From assembly GCF_021582895.2 (NCBI RefSeq), contig NZ_CP091139.2:2666001-2730000 (forward strand): a DNA stretch of 64,000 bases. The letters are read 5' to 3'. Source of the stretch: Microbacterium elymi. Lineage in GTDB: Bacteria; Actinomycetota; Actinomycetes; Actinomycetales; Microbacteriaceae. Below are positions 51,755-62,163 of this stretch, one piece after another. Within the stretch, counting starts at the first letter, position 1. Each line of letters starts with the position of its first letter. The notes under the pieces are model-generated. The model did not search any database and was not told where the DNA came from. It worked only from the letters and a program-made list of their open reading frames with translations. Position numbers and translations under genes: made by a program.

Positions 51755-53120
51755 ATGACCGACTACGCCGTCGTCAATCCCGCAACCGGCCAGCAGCTGG
51801 CCACCTACGACACGTTCACCGATGCGCAGGTCGAGGAGGCGGTCGCGACCGCCTCCTCGGCCTACCGCACGTGGTCGCGCACTCCCGTGGCGGAGCGGGC
51901 GGCGGTCGTGCGCCGCATCGCCGAGCTCGCACCGCGAGCGCCGCGAGCTGCTGGGCGAGATCATCGTCCGCGAGATGGGCAAGCCGCTCACGGGCGCGCT
52001 CGGCGAGGTCGACTTCGCCGCCGACATCATCGAGTTCTATGCCGACAACGCCGAGAAGATCACCGCCGACCGGCCGATCGACATCGTCGGCGACGGGTCG
52101 GCGGTCGTGCGCCGGGCTCCGCTCGGAGTGCTTCTGGGAATCATGCCGTGGAACTTCCCGGCGTACCAGGTGGCGCGGTTCGCGGCGCCGAACCTCGTGC
52201 TGGGCAACACGATCCTGCTCAAGCACGCTCCGCAGTGCCCGGAGTCGGCCGCCGCCCTCGAGCGCATCTACGAGGACGCGGGTCTCCCGAAGGGCGGATA
52301 TGTCAACCTCTACGTCACGAACGAGCAGGCGGCGACGATCATCGCCGACCCGCGCGTGCAGGGCGTGTCGGTGACCGGTTCGGAGCGCGCGGGAGCTGCC
52401 GTCGCCGAGGTCGCCGGGCGCAACCTCAAGAAGGTCGCGCTGGAGCTCGGCGGGTCAGACCCGTTCATCCTGCTCTCGACCGATGACATCGACAGCGTCG
52501 TGTCGGCAGCCGTGGAGGCGCGGCTCGACAACAACGGGCAGTCGTGCAACGGCGCGAAGCGGTTCATCGTCGTCGACGACCTGTACGACGAGTTCGCCGG
52601 CAAGTTCACCGCGAAGATGGCGGAGGTGACGGCATCCGACCCGATGGCGGAGGACACCGTGCTCGGACCGCTGTCGTCGGAGGCCGCCGCGGAGCGGCTG
52701 CAGGAGCAGATCGACAGGGCCGTCGCGCAGGGCGCGACGGTGCTCACGGGTGGTACGCGTGAGGGCACGTTCTTCGCGCCCACAGTGCTCGCCGACGTGA
52801 CAGCCGAGATGGACGTCTACCGGGAGGAGCTGTTCGGCCCCGCTGCGGTCGTGTACCGGGTGACGGGGGAGAAGGATGCCGTGGCGCTCGCGAACGACAC
52901 CTCCTTCGGCCTCGGCTCATACGTCTTCACGACCGACCCCGAGCAGGCCGAGCGGGTGGCCGATGGCATCGAGGCCGGCATGGTGTACGTGAACCTCGTG
53001 CTCGCCGACAGCCCCGAGCTTCCCTTCGGCGGCGTCAAGCGCAGCGGCACCTCGCGCGAGCTCGGTCTGCTGGCAGCGGACGAGTTCGTCAACAAGAAGC
53101 TGATCCGCACCGGCGCCTGA
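51755..53120 (+). CDS. NAD(P)-dependent aldehyde dehydrogenase (SSADH/aminobutyraldehyde type)
   Basis: 454 aa restored, the shorter GabD1/Sad type. LGIMPWNFPAYQVARFAAPN, SVTGSERAGAAVAE, ALELGGSDPFILL and Cys in NGQSCNGAKRF. One insertion of the GCTCGC form at 51925-51930 breaks residue ~58; removal gives ELHRERRELLGEII. 36 bp after gabD. It may act on 4-aminobutanal or share succinate semialdehyde with GabD. Confidence 0.87.
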
Positions 53121-53133
53121 CCGCGCCGACGCC

Positions 53134-53166
53134 GATGTCCCCGGGTCCAATCGGCCCGGGGACATC
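53134..53166. terminator. Hairpin terminator between ALDH and HNH gene
   Basis: GATGTCCCCGGG and its perfect complement, 9-base loop, in the 76-bp space between two convergent genes. No T-run follows, as usual in this GC range. Confidence 0.7.
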
Positions 53167-53196
53167 GTCATCTCTGCCCGGCCGTCGAGCCTTGCC

Positions 53197-54725
53197 TCAG
53201 AACGGTGCGGGGTCGCGTTCGAGTCCCTGGCGTATCGCGTGTCTGTGCTTTGGGTCGGGGTCGAGCAGGGCGGTCAGCTCGAATCTGACGGTGCCGGGTG
53301 GTCGGGTGATGTGGGTGCGGAGGGTGGGTGCGGTCCAGCGGAGGATGCCGCCGCCGAGTTGTTCCACGAACCAGTCCGTCTCGTGTTTGACGGTGTGGTG
53401 GCGTTCGCAGAGGTGCTCGAGGTTGCACAGGCACGTCGGTCCGCCCTCGGCGTAGGCGATGGCGTGGTCGATGTCGCACTTTTTGGCCGGGCGGCGGCAG
53501 CCGGGGAACCGGCACTGCTGGTCGCGGACTTGGAGGAACAGTTTCTGCTGGGCGCGGGGTCGGTACCGGTCGACGCTGATCGGGACCCCGCTGCACGGGT
53601 CGGTGAACACCCGGATCCAGGCCGGTGCCGCCCCCGCAAGCTGCTTCGCGGTGTCGTCGTCGATGGGCCCGAAACCTGCCACGGCGGCGCCGCCGATCGT
53701 GGTGCCAGCCAGGGTGGTCGCCGGAATCGTGACCTGCACGGTGGGAGTGATCACGCCGAGGGCGGTGCGGGCTTGGTCGGTGGCACCGTGGCCGTCGGGA
53801 ACACTGGTCAGCAGCAGGTCGCAGAATACGTCGGCCATGATCTGCGTCTGCGTCCGCTCATCGAGCACCGGGGCCGCAGCATCGGCGTCAGCGTGGGCGG
53901 CGTCGTGGCCCACGCTGGCGGCGTCTGAGTCACCGGTCGCCGTGGTTCGCGCAGCCGCGTCCCCGGTGGCCGTCGTGGCGCCCAGGGACGCGGCAGTCGC
54001 CTGACCCTCGGCCTTGGCCTTCGCGGATGCCTGCGGCTTCGGCTTCCGCCTTCTCGGTTGCGTTCTGTTCGTACAGTTCGGCGGCCATGTCCCGGAGGCG
54101 GTTGAACACCCCGACACCTTGCGCGGTGGGCACGTCGGCGGTGACCCGGGACAGACCCGGCTCGAGTTCCCGGACGGTGACCTTGCGGCGTGTGACGGCT
54201 TCCCGGACCCGTTGTTCGGTGCCTTCCGGGTCCAGCCGCTGCACGAGCCCGTCCAGGGCGGGACGCAGCTGCCCGGGGTCATCTCTCCGGCCATGTCCCG
54301 CGCGACCGCCTCATACTCCTGCCGCACGGTGTCGTCGTCGATGTCGGCACCCGCATCGGCGATCAGGATCGCGTGTTCGGGGAGATCTGTCCGGAGGACG
54401 CGTCACACAGGGTCTCGTAGAACCGGTGGGTGAGGGACCAGGCCTGGGACACCTTCCGTGCCACCTGCCATTCGCTCAACCGGAGCGCGGCAGCGACCTC
54501 GGCGTACACTTCCCGCATCGCCAACTGCGACGCGCTGGTGATCGACCCGTTCTGGGCAGCGCGTTCCTTCTCCCGCCTGTCCACCACACCCACGACACGC
54601 TCGAAGAAGAACATCTCCGCCGCGAACGCCGACGCTGCGCGTTCCCGACACTGGGTGAGGTCATCGACGATCTCACCCAACTCGGTCAGCACCGCGGAGA
54701 GGCCCGCGGACGACGTGGTGGACAT
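53197..54725 (-). CDS. DUF222/HNH endonuclease family protein (13E12-like)
   Basis: 509 aa restored. N-terminal helical DUF222 region, an Ala/Thr/Asp-rich low-complexity stretch in the middle, and a C-terminal HNH nuclease domain CDIDHAIAYAEGG followed by LCNLEHLCERHH. These multi-copy actinobacterial genes are linked to mobile or repetitive DNA; biological role unclear. Lesions: C lost near 54378, G lost near 54270, extra base in GCCTGC at 54029-54034 (restores AEAAASAKAKAEG). RBS AAGGAGGT favours ATG 54725. Confidence 0.86.
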
Positions 54726-55099
54726 CGGCGGCACCTCCTTCGGTTCGGATCAGCTAAGTCCAGTGTATCGAAAGGAAGAACGAAGGGCAAGCGGAAGTGC
54801 GGCGTTTTTACGGCATTACGGGCCGCGTCGATCCGGATCGTTGCGCAGGCGGGTGTGCGATGAGGGTCGAACGCAAACCCGATGTGCGGGCCCTACCTGG
54901 ATCGTTGCTGCTGGGCGTTTCGACTCGTCGCTGCGCTCCTCGCTCAACGACCTGGCAGGGGACGCGCGACGCTCCTTCTTCGAGCAGGGAGGGCGTTTCG
55001 ACTCGTCGCTGCGCTCCTCGCTCAACGACCTGGACGGGGGAAGCGAGGTGCTCCTTCTTCGAGTGGAGGGCGTTCGACTCGTCTCTGCGCTGCCCGCAC
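54726..55099. repeat. Gene-free segment with 78-bp tandem repeats
   Basis: No gene is supported in these 374 bases. Two copies of a 43-bp core (54913-54955 and 54991-55033, beginning GGGCGTTTCGACTCGTCGCT) lie 78 bp apart, a third degenerate copy begins at 55068, and the intervening CTCCTTCTTCGAG block is also repeated. This is a known style of Microbacteriaceae intergenic repeat. The HNH promoter should lie in the first 100 bases. Confidence 0.8.
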
Positions 55100-55734
55100 C
55101 TACGGCAGCCGGCCGGTCACGGCGCCGGGCTCAGCGCCGACGAGGGTCTCGCTCGCCTGTGCGAGACGGTGCACGAACTCCGCGGCGTCGGTCCCGCGGG
55201 TCAGCGCATGCGCCGAGAGCCCGTCGATCATCGCGAGCAGCTTGCCAGGCCACAGCATCCGGATCGTCGGTCTGGAACTCGCCCCCGCCGCGACCTCCGC
55301 GCACGATTCCGGCGATGAACGACTGCCACCCCGCCATGTGCTCGTCGATCGCCGCGGCCAGCGCGGGATTGATCCGCCCGAGCGACCACGCGTCGACCCA
55401 GACGAGAGTGATGTCGTCGTGGTCGCGGCCCAGCACGGTGGCGAACAGCATGGCGAGCTTGCGCCGCGGGAGTGGACGCCCCCTCGACTTCAGCGCGCAC
55501 ATCGTCGAGCTCGCCGAGGACGAGTCGCCCGAACGTCCGCGCGACGAGTTCGTCCATGCCGCCGGCGTAATGCGCGACGAGGCCCGGCGCGACGCCCGCA
55601 CGATGCGCGATCGCCCGAAGGGTGAGCGCGGCCAGTCCCTCCTCCCGCGCGAGCGCGATCGCAGCGTCGTGGATCTCGGCGGAACGCTGCTGGGGACTCT
55701 TCCGAGTGCGCACGCGCGGCGGTGATGTTGACAT
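55100..55734 (-). CDS. TetR-family transcriptional regulator
   Basis: 210 aa restored. HTH at about residues 15-60 (LRAIAHRAGVAPGLVAHYAG), C-terminal domain of the BetI-like type with DDITLVWVDAWSLGRINPAL. Two insertions: GCTTGC 55457-55462 (restores TPAAQLAMLFATV) and 55240-55245 (restores VAWQLLAMIDGLS). Divergent from the agmatine deiminase with a perfect palindrome between them, which recurs before the permease; it most likely controls both. Confidence 0.9.
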
Positions 55735-55753
55735 CGTGAGTCCAGTGTAGGAA

Positions 55754-55787
55754 CATCGAGTATTGATCAAGCGATCAATACTCGATG
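55754..55787. promoter_or_regulatory. TetR operator 1, perfect 15-bp inverted repeat
   Basis: CATCGAGTATTGATC and its exact complement around AAGC, between tetR and the agmatine deiminase gene. The right arm touches the deiminase RBS, so bound repressor would also hide the ribosome site. Confidence 0.85.
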
Positions 55788-55798
55788 GAGGAGGCGAC

Positions 55799-56840
55799 GT
55801 GGCCTGGAGGATGCCGCACGAGGCGACGCTGCACGAGCGGACGTGGATGGCGTTCCCGCGCGCCGGGATCACGCTCGGCGAGGGGGAGTCCTGGCAGGAG
55901 ACCGGCTACCGCGCCTGGGCCGACGTCGCACTCGCCGTCGCCGCGTTCGAGCCCGTCACCATGGTCGTCGACCCCAGCGAGACCGCCCGCGCCCGCCGCA
56001 TGCTCGGCACCGCCGTCGAGATCGTCGAGGCCCCGCTCGACGAGTTCTGGATGCGCGACTTCGGCCCCACGTTCGTCATCGACGAGCACGGCGACAGCCT
56101 CGGCGCCGTCGACTGGATCTTCAACGGCTGGGGCGCTCCGGAATGGGCGGAGTGGAGCCTTTCCGCCGACATCGCCCGCCAGGTGGCAGCGCACATCGGC
56201 TTGCGAGCGGATCCCGTCGCTGCTCGTGAACGAAGGCGGCGGCATCCACGTCGACGGCGAGGGCACCGTGCTGCTGACCGAGACCGTGCAGCTCGATCCG
56301 AACCGGAACCCGTACGCCGACCGCGAGCGCGTCGAGGCAGAGATGGCGCGCACGATCGGCGCCGCCCACGCCGTCTGGCTTCCGCGCGGCCTCACCCGCG
56401 ACTACGACGACTTCGGCACCCGGGGCCACGTCGACATCGTGGCGGCCTTCGCGGCACCGGGCCGCATCCTGCTCCACGAGCAGCGCGACCCCGACCACCC
56501 CGACTTCGCCGTCACCCGCGACCTCAAGCACCAGCTGAGCGAGCAGACGGATGCCGCGGGCCGGCGCTTCGAGATCATCGACGTGCCCGCGCCCGCGACG
56601 CTCCGCGACGACGAGGGCTTCGTCGACTGGAGCTACATCAACCACCTCGTCGTCAACGGCGGCATCGTCGCCTGCGGCTTCGGTGAGGAGCACGCCGACG
56701 CGCACGCCCGCGAGGTCCTCGCCGCGGCGTACCCCGGTCGCCGCGTCGTGACGGTCGACGCGCGCCCGATCTTCGCGCGCGGCGGCGGCATCCACTGCAT
56801 CACCCAGCAGCAGCCCGCTCTCCCCGGATCGGAGGCCTGA
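55799..56840 (+). CDS. aguA: Agmatine deiminase
   Basis: Converts agmatine to N-carbamoylputrescine. 346 aa restored. EFWMRDFGPTFVID, LLVNEGGGIHVDG, GHVDIVAAFAAPG and the catalytic Cys in RGGGIHCITQQQPA are all family hallmarks. An extra T in GCTTGC at 56199-56204 breaks it; removal gives HIGCERIPSLLVNEGG. GTG 55799 is chosen for the GGAGGAGG 4 bp upstream; ATG 55811 is possible. First gene of the operon, 1 bp from the amidase. Confidence 0.92.
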
Positions 56841-56841
56841 G

Positions 56842-58533
56842 ATGTACGACGTCGTCGAGGCCGCCATCGCCGACCTCCGCGCAGCACTCGAGACGGGACG
56901 CACGACCAGCGGCGAGCTCGTGCAGGCGTACCTCGCCCGCATCGACGCCTACGATGCGCCCGGCACCACGACGGCACTGAACGCCGTCGTCGTACGGAAC
57001 CCCGACGCCCTCGCTGAAGCCGAGGCGTCGGATGCGCGGCGCGCCGCCGGTGAGACGCTCGGGCCGCTCGACGGCATCCCGTACACCGCGAAGGACAGCT
57101 ACCTCGTGCGCGGGCTGACGGCGGCCGCCGGCTCTCCGGCGTTCGCCGACCTCGTCGCGCAGCGCGACGCGTTCACGATCGCGCGCCTGCGCGCGGGCGG
57201 GGCGATCTGCCTCGGCCTCACGAACATGCCGCCCATGGCGAACGGCGGGATGCAGCGGGGCGTCTACGGGCGCGCCGAGTCGCCCTACAGTGCAGACTGG
57301 CTGACGAGCGCCTTCGGCTCGGGGTCGTCGAACGGCTCGGGCACTGCCACTGCCGCGTGCTTCGCCGCCTTCGGCCTCGGCGAGGAGACCTGGTCGAGCG
57401 GGCGGGCGCCCGCATCCAGCAACGCCCTCTGCGCCTACACCCCGTCGCGCGGTGTCATCTCGGTGCGCGGGAACTGGCCGCTCGTCCCCACCATGGACGT
57501 CGTCGTACCGCACACCCGCACGATGGACGACCTGCTCGAGGTGCTCGATGTGATCGTCGCCGACGACCCCGACCCGCGCGGAGACTTCTGGCGCGCCCAG
57601 CCGTGGGTGCCGATCCCGGATGTCTCGGCTCTGCGCCCGTCGTCCTATCGCGGACTCGCGCCCGCCGACCTTCGCGGCACGCGCCTCGGCGTTCCGCGGA
57701 TGTACATCAATGCCGACCCGGAAGCCGGCACCGGCACCACGATCGGCGGCTCGACCGGGCGTCCCATCCGCACCCGCGACTCGGTGATCGGGCTGTGGGA
57801 GACGGCGCGCCGCGACCTGGAGGCCGCCGGCGCCGAGGTCGTGGAGGTCGACTTCCCCGCCGTCACGAACTACGAGGGCGACCGTTCCGGTGCGCCCACG
57901 ATCGCCACCCGCGGCCTCGTGTCGCCGGAGTTCCTGCGCTCGGAGATCGTCGACCTGTCGGCCTGGGCCTGGGACGACTTCCTGAAGGCGAACGGCGACC
58001 CGCGCCTGAACCGGCTCGACGATGTCGACGGCGCGCAGATCTTCCCCCATCCGGCGGGGGCGCTGCCCGACCGGTACGACGGATTCGACGACGACATCGC
58101 CGGGTATCCGGAGCAGGTGCGGACGCATCCGTACGGCCGGCTCACCGACATCCCGCACCTCGAACAGGGAGTGCGCGGCCTGGAGCAGACCCGCCGGGTC
58201 GACCTCGAGGAATGGATGGACGCGCTCGGCCTCGATGCCGTGGTGTTCCCGGCGATGGCGGATGTCGCTCCCGCCGACATGGACGTGAACCCCGCGTCGG
58301 CCGACCTCGGCTGGCGCAACGGCGTCTGGGTCGCGAACGGCAACCTCGTGCCGCGGCACCTCGGCATCCCGACGGTGACGGTGCCGATGGGGACGATGTC
58401 CGACACAGGGATGCCGGTCGGCCTCACCTTCGTCGGCCGCGCCTACGACGACACCGCGCTGCTGGCGCTCGGCGGCGCGTTCGAGGCGACCGCGCACCGT
58501 CGCACCGAGCCGCCGCGCACGCCCCGGCTCTGA
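56842..58533 (+). CDS. Amidase signature family hydrolase
   Basis: Intact 563-aa amidase. Catalytic Lys in PYTAKDSYLV (about residue 89), Gly/Ser segment GSGSSNGSGTATAA with the cis-Ser and nucleophile Ser region (about 160-175). Longer than average by an inserted segment around 270-330. Position 1 bp after agmatine deiminase suggests it could hydrolyse N-carbamoylputrescine in place of the usual nitrilase-type AguB; this is inference. Other amide substrates are possible. Confidence 0.88.
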   Translation: MYDVVEAAIADLRAALETGRTTSGELVQAYLARIDAYDAPGTTTALNAVVVRNPDALAEAEASDARRAAGETLGPLDGIPYTAKDSYLVRGLTAAAGSPAFADLVAQRDAFTIARLRAGGAICLGLTNMPPMANGGMQRGVYGRAESPYSADWLTSAFGSGSSNGSGTATAACFAAFGLGEETWSSGRAPASSNALCAYTPSRGVISVRGNWPLVPTMDVVVPHTRTMDDLLEVLDVIVADDPDPRGDFWRAQPWVPIPDVSALRPSSYRGLAPADLRGTRLGVPRMYINADPEAGTGTTIGGSTGRPIRTRDSVIGLWETARRDLEAAGAEVVEVDFPAVTNYEGDRSGAPTIATRGLVSPEFLRSEIVDLSAWAWDDFLKANGDPRLNRLDDVDGAQIFPHPAGALPDRYDGFDDDIAGYPEQVRTHPYGRLTDIPHLEQGVRGLEQTRRVDLEEWMDALGLDAVVFPAMADVAPADMDVNPASADLGWRNGVWVANGNLVPRHLGIPTVTVPMGTMSDTGMPVGLTFVGRAYDDTALLALGGAFEATAHRRTEPPRTPRL

Positions 58534-58585
58534 CCCGATCCGCCGCGATCGGACACATCGAATCGAAATACGAGGAGGTATTTCA

Positions 58586-58714
58586 ATGACCACACCACCC
58601 GCCACCCTGACCCGCGGCTTCCGCCGCCCCACGCCCGAGGTCGCCTTCGAGGAGGCCGACGATCCACGCCCGCATTCCGACCCACCGTTGACAGCACCGG
58701 CATCCCGATATTGA
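58586..58714 (+). CDS. Possible 42-aa peptide, unknown
   Basis: Short frame with a very good RBS (GAGGAGG, 6 bp before ATG) in the gap between amidase and permease. The product is Pro/Arg/Thr-rich with an acidic centre and no hydrophobic segment. It could be a small accessory protein, a leader peptide, or the remains of a longer gene; not recognised. Confidence 0.4.
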   Translation: MTTPPATLTRGFRRPTPEVAFEEADDPRPHSDPPLTAPASRY

Positions 58715-58725
58715 AGAGAGCGTCG

Positions 58726-58745
58726 TATTGGCTGAGCGATCAATA
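58726..58745. promoter_or_regulatory. TetR operator 2
   Basis: TATTGGCTGAGCGATCAATA matches the core of the operator at 55754-55787 at 17 of 20 positions, 42 bp before the permease start. Suggests a second promoter under the same TetR. Confidence 0.65.
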
Positions 58746-58787
58746 ATGATCACGCCACGACGACGACGTCACCCTGAGAGGCACACC

Positions 58788-60259
58788 ATGTCCGACCTTC
58801 CCGTTTCTTCCGTCCCACTGGGGGATGTCGTCCCCGCAGCGCAGGACGAGTTCGTCGACGTCCCGACCCAGCCCGAGACCCGGGGCATCGAGCTCATCGG
58901 CGACGCCGAGCGCCACGGCCGCGCCCGGGATCTGTTCGCCGTCTGGGCGGCGCCGAGCGTCAGCATCCTGAACTTCACCGTCGGCGCGTCCATGATCGTG
59001 CTCGGCCTGCAGCTCTGGCAGGCGATCCTCGTGATCGTGCTCGGCTCGCTGCCGTGGATCCTCACCGGCATCATCGCCGTCTCGGGACCCGCCGCCGGCA
59101 CGTCGGGCTCGGTCGTCATGCGGGCGATGTACGGGATCATCGGCAACAAGATCGTCGTGGCCTTCATGGGGTGGCTCGTGTCGGCGGTGTATCTCGCGCT
59201 GAACTGGCTGGCTGCCGCGTTCCTCGGCGGCGACATGCTGGCGAAGCTGGGATGGGATGCGCCGGCCGTCGCGCCGATCGTCGTCGCCGTCGTGGTCGCG
59301 GCGGTCACAGTGACGGTCGCCGTCTACGGGCACGCGCTCATCCTGCGGGTCTACTCCTGGATCGCGATCGTGCTCGTGGCGATCTTCCTGCTCGTGACGG
59401 GGTTCATCCTGCCCCGCGTCGACTGGGCGTACGCACCCGCCGAGCCGCTGCACGGCGTGCCGCTGTGGTCGGCGGCGACGATCGGCTTCGCGATCCTCGC
59501 GTCGGCGCCGCTGTCGTTCATCAACAGCCCCGACATGGCCCGGTACCTGCCGCGCTCGACGAAGCCGAGTCACATCGCGGCATCGACCGCGATCGGCGGG
59601 TTCCTGCCGAGTGTGTTCTTCACGACGGTCGGCGCCCTCATGGCGACCGCCGTGAGCGGCGACGCGCTCAGCGCGGGAGTCGAGGGAGTGATCCTCGGCA
59701 TGATGCCCGTGTGGCTCGCGCCGCTGTTCGCCATCGGGGTCATCATCAACACCGTGGCGCTCAACGGGATGACGACGTACACGTCGAGCATGGCGCTGCA
59801 GGCGATCGGCGTGCCCCTGCGCCGCATCCCCGCCGCCATCGTCGTCGGCGTGATCGGCACCGCCCTGACGATCTACCTCGTGATGTCGACGACGTTCCTG
59901 GACGCCGTCAACCTCATGCTGCAGTTCCTCATCGTGGTGGCTGCCCCGGTGATGGCGATCTTCGCCGCCGACGTGCGCTGCGCCGCGGACGCTACGACGG
60001 CATGGAGCTGTTCGACGAGCGGCGCGGAGGCCGGTTCTGGTACACCGGCGGCTGGGGCCTTCCCGGAGTTCTCGCCTTCGTGCTGGGCTCGGTGGGAAGC
60101 GCCCTGTGCCTGTCGACGACGGTGTGGACCGGCCCCATCTCGGCGGCGCTGGGATACATCGACCTGTCGGTGCCGGTCGGCATGATCGTCGCCGTGCTCG
60201 TCTACGTCGGCCTGCAGCGCACCGCGCTGGGCGGAGCGGGACGGCCGTGGGCGGCATGA
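58788..60259 (+). CDS. NCS1-family (cytosine/purine type) permease
   Basis: 490-aa (restored) membrane transporter with about 12 TM helices. N-terminal GIELIGDAERHGRARDLFAVW is typical of cytosine permease-like NCS1 proteins. It likely imports the nitrogen compound degraded by the operon, such as agmatine, an amide or a base. A G lost near 59985 breaks it; correction gives VMAIFAADVALRRGRYDG. RBS GAGAGG before ATG 58788. The stop overlaps a possible early start of the next gene. Confidence 0.88.
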
Positions 60260-60282
60260 CCCGTGAGAACGAGGAGAACGAG

Positions 60283-61884
60283 ATGACGCAGCTGTACACC
60301 GCCGGCCGGATCTTCACCGCTGACACCCGGCCGTGGGCGACGGCGATGGCCGTGCAGGGCGACAGGCTGCTGTACGTCGGCGACGACGACACCGCGCGCC
60401 GGATCGCCGGCGACGCCGAAGAGACCGATCTCGGCGGGGCGCTCGTGGTCCCCGGCTTCGTCGACGGGCACGCCCACATCGTCGAGACCGGTGCCGCTGC
60501 CGACCAGATCGACCTGTGGAGCGCCGCCGACCTCGCCGACATCCAGCACCGCCTGGCCGAGGGCGCGGCCGCGCGGCCCGATGCGGCACGCGTCCGTGCG
60601 CAGGGCTGGCAGCACGCCGCCACCGGCACCCCGCAACGACGCATGCTCGACGAGATCGTGCCCGACCGGCCGGTGTACGTGCAGGCGCACGATCTGCACT
60701 CGATGTGGTTGAACACCGCTGCCCTTGCCGAGGTGGGCATCGACGACGACACCGAGTCGCCCGCGGGCGGCAGCATCCATCGCGACGCCGACGGACACGC
60801 GACCGGGCTCATCGACGAGACCGCGATGCAGCAGATCGTGTGGCCGGCGCTCGACCGGTTCGCCTCCGACGCCGAGGACGATGCCGCCGTGCGCGCCGCC
60901 CTGCGCGGATACGCCGCGACCGGCGTCACGGCATCGACCGACATGGCACTGAGCGAGCCGCAGCTGGCGGCGCTGAAGCGCGTGCGCGATGCCGGCGAGC
61001 TGACCGCCCGGGTCGCCGCCCACTGGCTCGTGCATCGCACCGGCGATCCCGCCGAGCACCTCGCTCAGGTGCAGCGTGCGGCGGAGCTGGCACAGGACGT
61101 GGACGACGACCGGCTCCGCGTCGTCGGCATCAAGCTCATCGCCGACGGGACCGTCGACGGATGCACGGCCGCCGTGCGCACGCCCTATGCCAACGGCGCC
61201 CTTCCCGACCCGGTGTGGTCACTCGACGAGATCACTCCCGTCGTGGTCGCCGCCGATGCCGCGGGGCTCCAGGTGGCGATCCACGCGATCGGGGATGAGG
61301 CGGTGCGCATCGCGATCACCGCCATCGAGCGCGCGGTCGCGGCGAACGGACCGCGCGCCCGCCGCCACCGCATCGAGCACCTCGAGGTCGTCGACCCGGA
61401 GGAGATCGCACGGCTCGCGGCACTCGGAATCACGGCGAGCATGCAGCCGGTGCACTCCGACCCGGCGATCCAGGACAACTGGCGCGCGATGCTCGGCGAC
61501 GAGCGCGTCCAGCGCGGCTATCCGTGGCCGGAGATGACCGAGCAGGGCGCCCGGCTCGCATTCGGCACCGACTCGCCGACGTCGCCGTTCGCGCCGCTGC
61601 CGAACATGTTCATCGCGGCCACCCGCCGATCGGCGCTGAACCCGGCGCTCGAGCCGAACCTCCCGCGCTACGCGCTGCCGCTGGCGGATGCCGTCGCCCA
61701 TGCCACGCGCGACGCCGCGTGGGCGAGCGGGGCGGAGGATCGGTACGGCCGTCTGGCGGCCGGGCTGTCCGCCGACTTCGTCGTGCTCGATCGCGACATC
61801 TTCCGGGTTCCGGTCGACGAACTCCTGGAAGCGGGGGTGCGGCGCACCGTCGTCGGCGGCGAGGTCGTCTACGAGGCGTCGTAG
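60283..61884 (+). CDS. YtcJ-like amidohydrolase
   Basis: Intact metal-dependent amidohydrolase (533 aa) of the amidohydrolase_3 family. Metal motif GFVDGHAHIVETG, then LIADGTVDGCTAAV, IHAIGDEAV, HRIEHLEVV and FGTDSPTSPFAPL, C-terminal LSADFVVLDRDIF. Members hydrolyse N-acyl or N-formyl compounds; substrate unknown. ATG 60283 follows GAGGAG; ATG 60256 overlaps the permease stop and is an alternative. Last gene of the agmatine/amide group. Confidence 0.87.
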   Translation: MTQLYTAGRIFTADTRPWATAMAVQGDRLLYVGDDDTARRIAGDAEETDLGGALVVPGFVDGHAHIVETGAAADQIDLWSAADLADIQHRLAEGAAARPDAARVRAQGWQHAATGTPQRRMLDEIVPDRPVYVQAHDLHSMWLNTAALAEVGIDDDTESPAGGSIHRDADGHATGLIDETAMQQIVWPALDRFASDAEDDAAVRAALRGYAATGVTASTDMALSEPQLAALKRVRDAGELTARVAAHWLVHRTGDPAEHLAQVQRAAELAQDVDDDRLRVVGIKLIADGTVDGCTAAVRTPYANGALPDPVWSLDEITPVVVAADAAGLQVAIHAIGDEAVRIAITAIERAVAANGPRARRHRIEHLEVVDPEEIARLAALGITASMQPVHSDPAIQDNWRAMLGDERVQRGYPWPEMTEQGARLAFGTDSPTSPFAPLPNMFIAATRRSALNPALEPNLPRYALPLADAVAHATRDAAWASGAEDRYGRLAAGLSADFVVLDRDIFRVPVDELLEAGVRRTVVGGEVVYEAS

Positions 61885-62043
61885 CGCTTGTCCCGCCCGG
61901 TTCGCGGCCGTCGAGGGCATGCCCTACACTGGAGAGGCAGTATTGTCTGCATTCTTTCGCTGTGCCCGCGGGCAAGGGGCACGTCTCCACGTTCATCGGT
62001 CGCAGCGCAGGAGTGGGGGCATCCCGGGGCCGTCACGGTCTCT

Positions 62044-62117
62044 AGGGCGGTAGCTCAATTGGCAAGAGCAGCGGTCTCCAAAACCGCAGGTTGCAGGTTC
62101 GATTCCTGTCCGCCCTG
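62044..62117 (+). tRNA. trpT: tRNA-Trp (CCA anticodon)
   Basis: 74-nt cloverleaf: acceptor stem AGGGCGG/CCGCCCT, D-arm with GGTAGCTCAATTGGCAAGAG, anticodon loop CTCCAAA with anticodon CCA, T-arm with GGTTCGATTCC. CCA is not encoded. It lies 47 bp before secE, the classic actinobacterial position. Confidence 0.97.
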
Positions 62118-62163
62118 CGCGTCAGCGCTTGCTGATACACACACGACGATTCAGGTGGAGTCG

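Noticed and set aside
53197-54725. Insertion sequence or transposase at the HNH gene
   Set aside because: No DDE or other transposase motifs, no terminal inverted repeats or target duplications visible; the domain is HNH nuclease.
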